From NCBI GenBank assembly GCA_002316315.1, contig DCDG01000018.1, positions 124,001 to 188,000 of the forward strand: a stretch of 64,000 bases of DNA, given 5' to 3'. This DNA comes from Candidatus Aminicenantes bacterium UBA1061. GTDB lineage: Bacteria; Acidobacteriota; Aminicenantia; Aminicenantales; Saccharicenantaceae. A program made the translations under genes and the position numbers. Below the pieces are notes generated by a model. That model was not told the origin of the DNA. It did no database searches and saw only the letters and a program-made list of their open reading frames with translations. Below are positions 62,185 through 64,000 of the stretch, in pieces (positions within the stretch are counted from its first letter, which is position 1; each line of letters starts with the position of its first letter).

Positions 62185-62213
62185 AGTTTAGATTAGAGTC
62201 ATTAAATTGTCAA
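62185..62213 (-). promoter_or_regulatory. Promoter of tRNA-Lys
   Basis: On the minus strand: TTGACA (62213-62208), 17-base spacer, TAAACT (62190-62185). The predicted start near 62178 is about 8 bases before the mature tRNA. Confidence 0.65.
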
Positions 62214-62312
62214 CAGAACAAAATTTCCACCTGTCTAACTTTTTTACTGAATTTTTTCCTCAACTGAGTATAATGGAAATCTTAAACTATAAAGATACTG
62301 CATGGAGGAAAA

Positions 62313-64000
62313 ATGAAAAAAATCAACCAAAACCGGATGAATGGTTTTATTTTTCTGGCTATTGTGGTCGCCTTTATCTTTGTCTTAGAACTGATCATTT
62401 TACCGGTCGGCCTTTTCTCCCAGGATAGGCTGAAAACTTATCCCAATTATGATCGCTATGAGAAGTTAATGAAAGAGATACGCGAAGTAGCTAAACTTGG
62501 CTCTCTGCGTGTTACCTGGAAAGACGAAGGTCAGGCTTTGGAGTTTGTCCGGGATGGTCAGCAATGGCGTTATGACCTCAGGACAAGAAAACTGACAAAA
62601 ACTGGTGAGGCCAAGGAACAGCCACCAATGGCTTTTGCCCGCCGGGCAGGAATGCCCGAACGTGGCCGGCAATTTGCCATCGCTGAATCGCCTGACAAGA
62701 AATATAAGGTCGTCTATCGAGACTGGAATCTCTATTTGGTTGATCAATCCACCAAAGAAGAGATAGCTGTAACGACTGATGGTTCAGATAAGACCAGAGT
62801 TAAATATGGCTCAGCCTGCTGGGTTTATGGCGAAGAGCTGGGTCAGACAACTGCTATGTGGTGGTCGCCCAACAGTCAGCAGATTGCTTTTTATCGTTTC
62901 GACGAAAAGGAAGTACCTGACTATTACCTTCAACTTGACCAGACCAAACTCTACAGCAAGATGGACATTGAGCCTTACCCAAAATCCGGCCAGCCTAATC
63001 CAGCAGTTGATCTTCTGATCTATGACTTGAGGAACAAAAAGGTAACGACCCTTGATGTCCGTCAGGGACAGCCCTTTTCCAATGAAGTCATCGGGCATTA
63101 TATTTACGGCATCAACTGGACTAAAGATGGCCGTGAGCTTCTTTTCTTCCGGGCGAATCGCAGGCAAAATATAACCGAACTGGCTGCGGCTGATCCGGCT
63201 ACTGGAAAAACCCGGGTCGTTGTCCGAGAAGAATGGCCAACTGGATGGGCAGAGAATTCGCCCTCCATCACCTGGCTCAAAGATGGGCGGCGTTTCATTC
63301 TGATTTCAGAAAAGACTGGCTACAAAAACCTTTATCTTTATGACCTCAGCGGAAAACTGCTGGCCACCTTGACCAACCATCCTTTTGAGGTTGGCAGCGT
63401 TTTAGCTGTCGATGAGAAAGCCGGAGTCGTTTATTATACGGCCAGAAGCGGCGATAATCCCATGAAGCTACAGCTTCACCGTGTGTCTCTCGCCGGGAAA
63501 AATGACCGGAGGCTGACTGACCCGGCTTTTAATCATATGATCGATATGTCCCCTGACTGCAAATACTATGTTGATATCGCTCAAACGCATGATATTCCTC
63601 CTGTCACCAGGCTCTACTCTGTTTCTGGTAAATTAATTACTGAACTGGCTAAATCCGACCTTAGCCAGTTTGAAGCTCTCGGTTTGAAGAAAGCAGAGCT
63701 TTTTACGTTTAAAGCGGCTGATGGACAGACGGATTTATATGGATTGCTGCAATTCCCCTCAAACTTCGATCCAGGCAAAAAATACCCCTTGCTGGTCAGT
63801 GTCTATGCCGGTCCAGCCACTAATGGCGCCCGCGAAACATTTAGTGTGCCAAGTCCAATCACCGAATTAGGCTTTCTGGTGGCCAGCCTCGACTCTCGCA
63901 GTGCTGCCGGACGCGGCAAAGAATTCCTCGATGCGATTTATGAGAAACTCGGGACTGTTGAAATAGATGACCAGGCAGCCGGAGTTAGAGCTCTCAGCCA
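62313..64000 (+). CDS. S9-family dipeptidyl peptidase IV-type protein (3' partial)
   Basis: 562 residues are visible before the window ends. One N-terminal hydrophobic segment (about residues 10-32) serves as signal or anchor. The DPP-IV N-terminal propeller follows, with VYGEELGQTTAMWWSPNSQ and IAFYRFDE near residue 190, and IYGINWTKDGREL and TGYKNLYLYDL further on. From about residue 450 the alpha/beta-hydrolase domain begins (FKAADGQTDLYGLLQFP, YPLLVSVYAGP, SRSAAGRGKEF). The catalytic Ser motif GWSYGG would lie beyond base 64000. It is probably a periplasmic prolyl-type dipeptidase. The ATG at 62313 has a GGAGG site; a lone TATAAT lies at 62269-62274. Confidence 0.92.
   Translation, partial: MKKINQNRMNGFIFLAIVVAFIFVLELIILPVGLFSQDRLKTYPNYDRYEKLMKEIREVAKLGSLRVTWKDEGQALEFVRDGQQWRYDLRTRKLTKTGEAKEQPPMAFARRAGMPERGRQFAIAESPDKKYKVVYRDWNLYLVDQSTKEEIAVTTDGSDKTRVKYGSACWVYGEELGQTTAMWWSPNSQQIAFYRFDEKEVPDYYLQLDQTKLYSKMDIEPYPKSGQPNPAVDLLIYDLRNKKVTTLDVRQGQPFSNEVIGHYIYGINWTKDGRELLFFRANRRQNITELAAADPATGKTRVVVREEWPTGWAENSPSITWLKDGRRFILISEKTGYKNLYLYDLSGKLLATLTNHPFEVGSVLAVDEKAGVVYYTARSGDNPMKLQLHRVSLAGKNDRRLTDPAFNHMIDMSPDCKYYVDIAQTHDIPPVTRLYSVSGKLITELAKSDLSQFEALGLKKAELFTFKAADGQTDLYGLLQFPSNFDPGKKYPLLVSVYAGPATNGARETFSVPSPITELGFLVASLDSRSAAGRGKEFLDAIYEKLGTVEIDDQAAGVRALS

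Noticed and set aside
1..64000. CRISPR arrays, insertion sequences, prophage, rRNA operon
   Set aside because: No regularly spaced repeats, transposase, integrase, phage structural genes or rRNA sequence were found on either strand.

Overview
The window reads as a chromosomal contig from a Gram-negative (diderm), probably anaerobic, non-sporulating bacterium. Diderm character is shown by BamA, an OmpH/Skp chaperone, LolD with a LolC/E-type permease, a LolA-like protein, FabZ and several lipoprotein signals. Anaerobic energy metabolism is suggested by NfnA/NfnB next to soluble NuoE/F/G-like subunits. Moderate GC, many secreted proteins (S9 peptidase, S55 peptidase, DUF885, GH97), several TTG/GTG starts and the mix of families would fit Candidatus Aminicenantes or a relative of Acidobacteriota. 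That placement is an inference from content; no 16S rRNA is present.

Layout. 1-10.3 kb: a partial TlpA-like thioredoxin, a Cys/Met PLP lyase, a hotdog thioesterase, an MFS transporter, a DegQ-type protease, a beta-lactamase-fold lipoprotein that has lost its catalytic motif, an SDR reductase, a histidine ammonia-lyase with an Ala-Cys-Gly prosthetic-group motif, SDR-type threonine dehydrogenase and a small secreted protein. 10.5-18.3 kb (minus strand): spermidine synthase, UppP, a SPOR-SpoIID protein, a GH97 glycosidase and a PAS-PAS-GGDEF protein. 18.5-28.3 kb: a LolA-like protein facing a nine-gene minus-strand run (GNAT, ribH, nusB, lysS, lolC/E, lolD, bamA, skp, fabZ) that joins translation genes to outer-membrane assembly. 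28.4-36.3 kb: a Lon-like protease, RluB (apparently starting at ATT), a stand-alone pyruvate-kinase C-terminal domain protein, a pair of FtsX/MacB permeases without an ATPase, and an AlaX editing protein. 36.4-46.2 kb: RNase HIII, then nfnB, nfnA and NuoG-, NuoF- and NuoE-like genes with an amidohydrolase in front, all on the minus strand and tightly packed. 46.4-54.6 kb: a GHMP sugar kinase, EF-P, a beta-propeller protein, a permuted S55 peptidase, an alpha-oxoamine synthase and a divergent, apparently leaderless SDR gene. 54.9-64 kb: a DUF885 pseudo-peptidase, TatD, polyprenyl synthase, CYTH protein, omega subunit, a sodium:alanine symporter, an unassigned 458-bp stretch, a GspG-like protein, tRNA-Lys(CUU) and the start of a DPP-IV-type peptidase.

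The parts most worth attention are: (1) the NuoEFG-like/Nfn cluster, which looks like a soluble flavin-based electron-bifurcating module whose large subunit has no hydrogenase or formate dehydrogenase active site but carries an extra cysteine motif; (2) an S55 peptidase whose Ser half precedes its His half, the reverse of SpoIVB, paired with a secreted beta-propeller; (3) two secreted enzyme-fold proteins that have lost their catalytic residues. Sigma70-like promoters (TTGACA-like, 17-18 nt spacer, TATAAT-like) can be read in front of many genes. No CRISPR array, insertion sequence, prophage or rRNA was seen.
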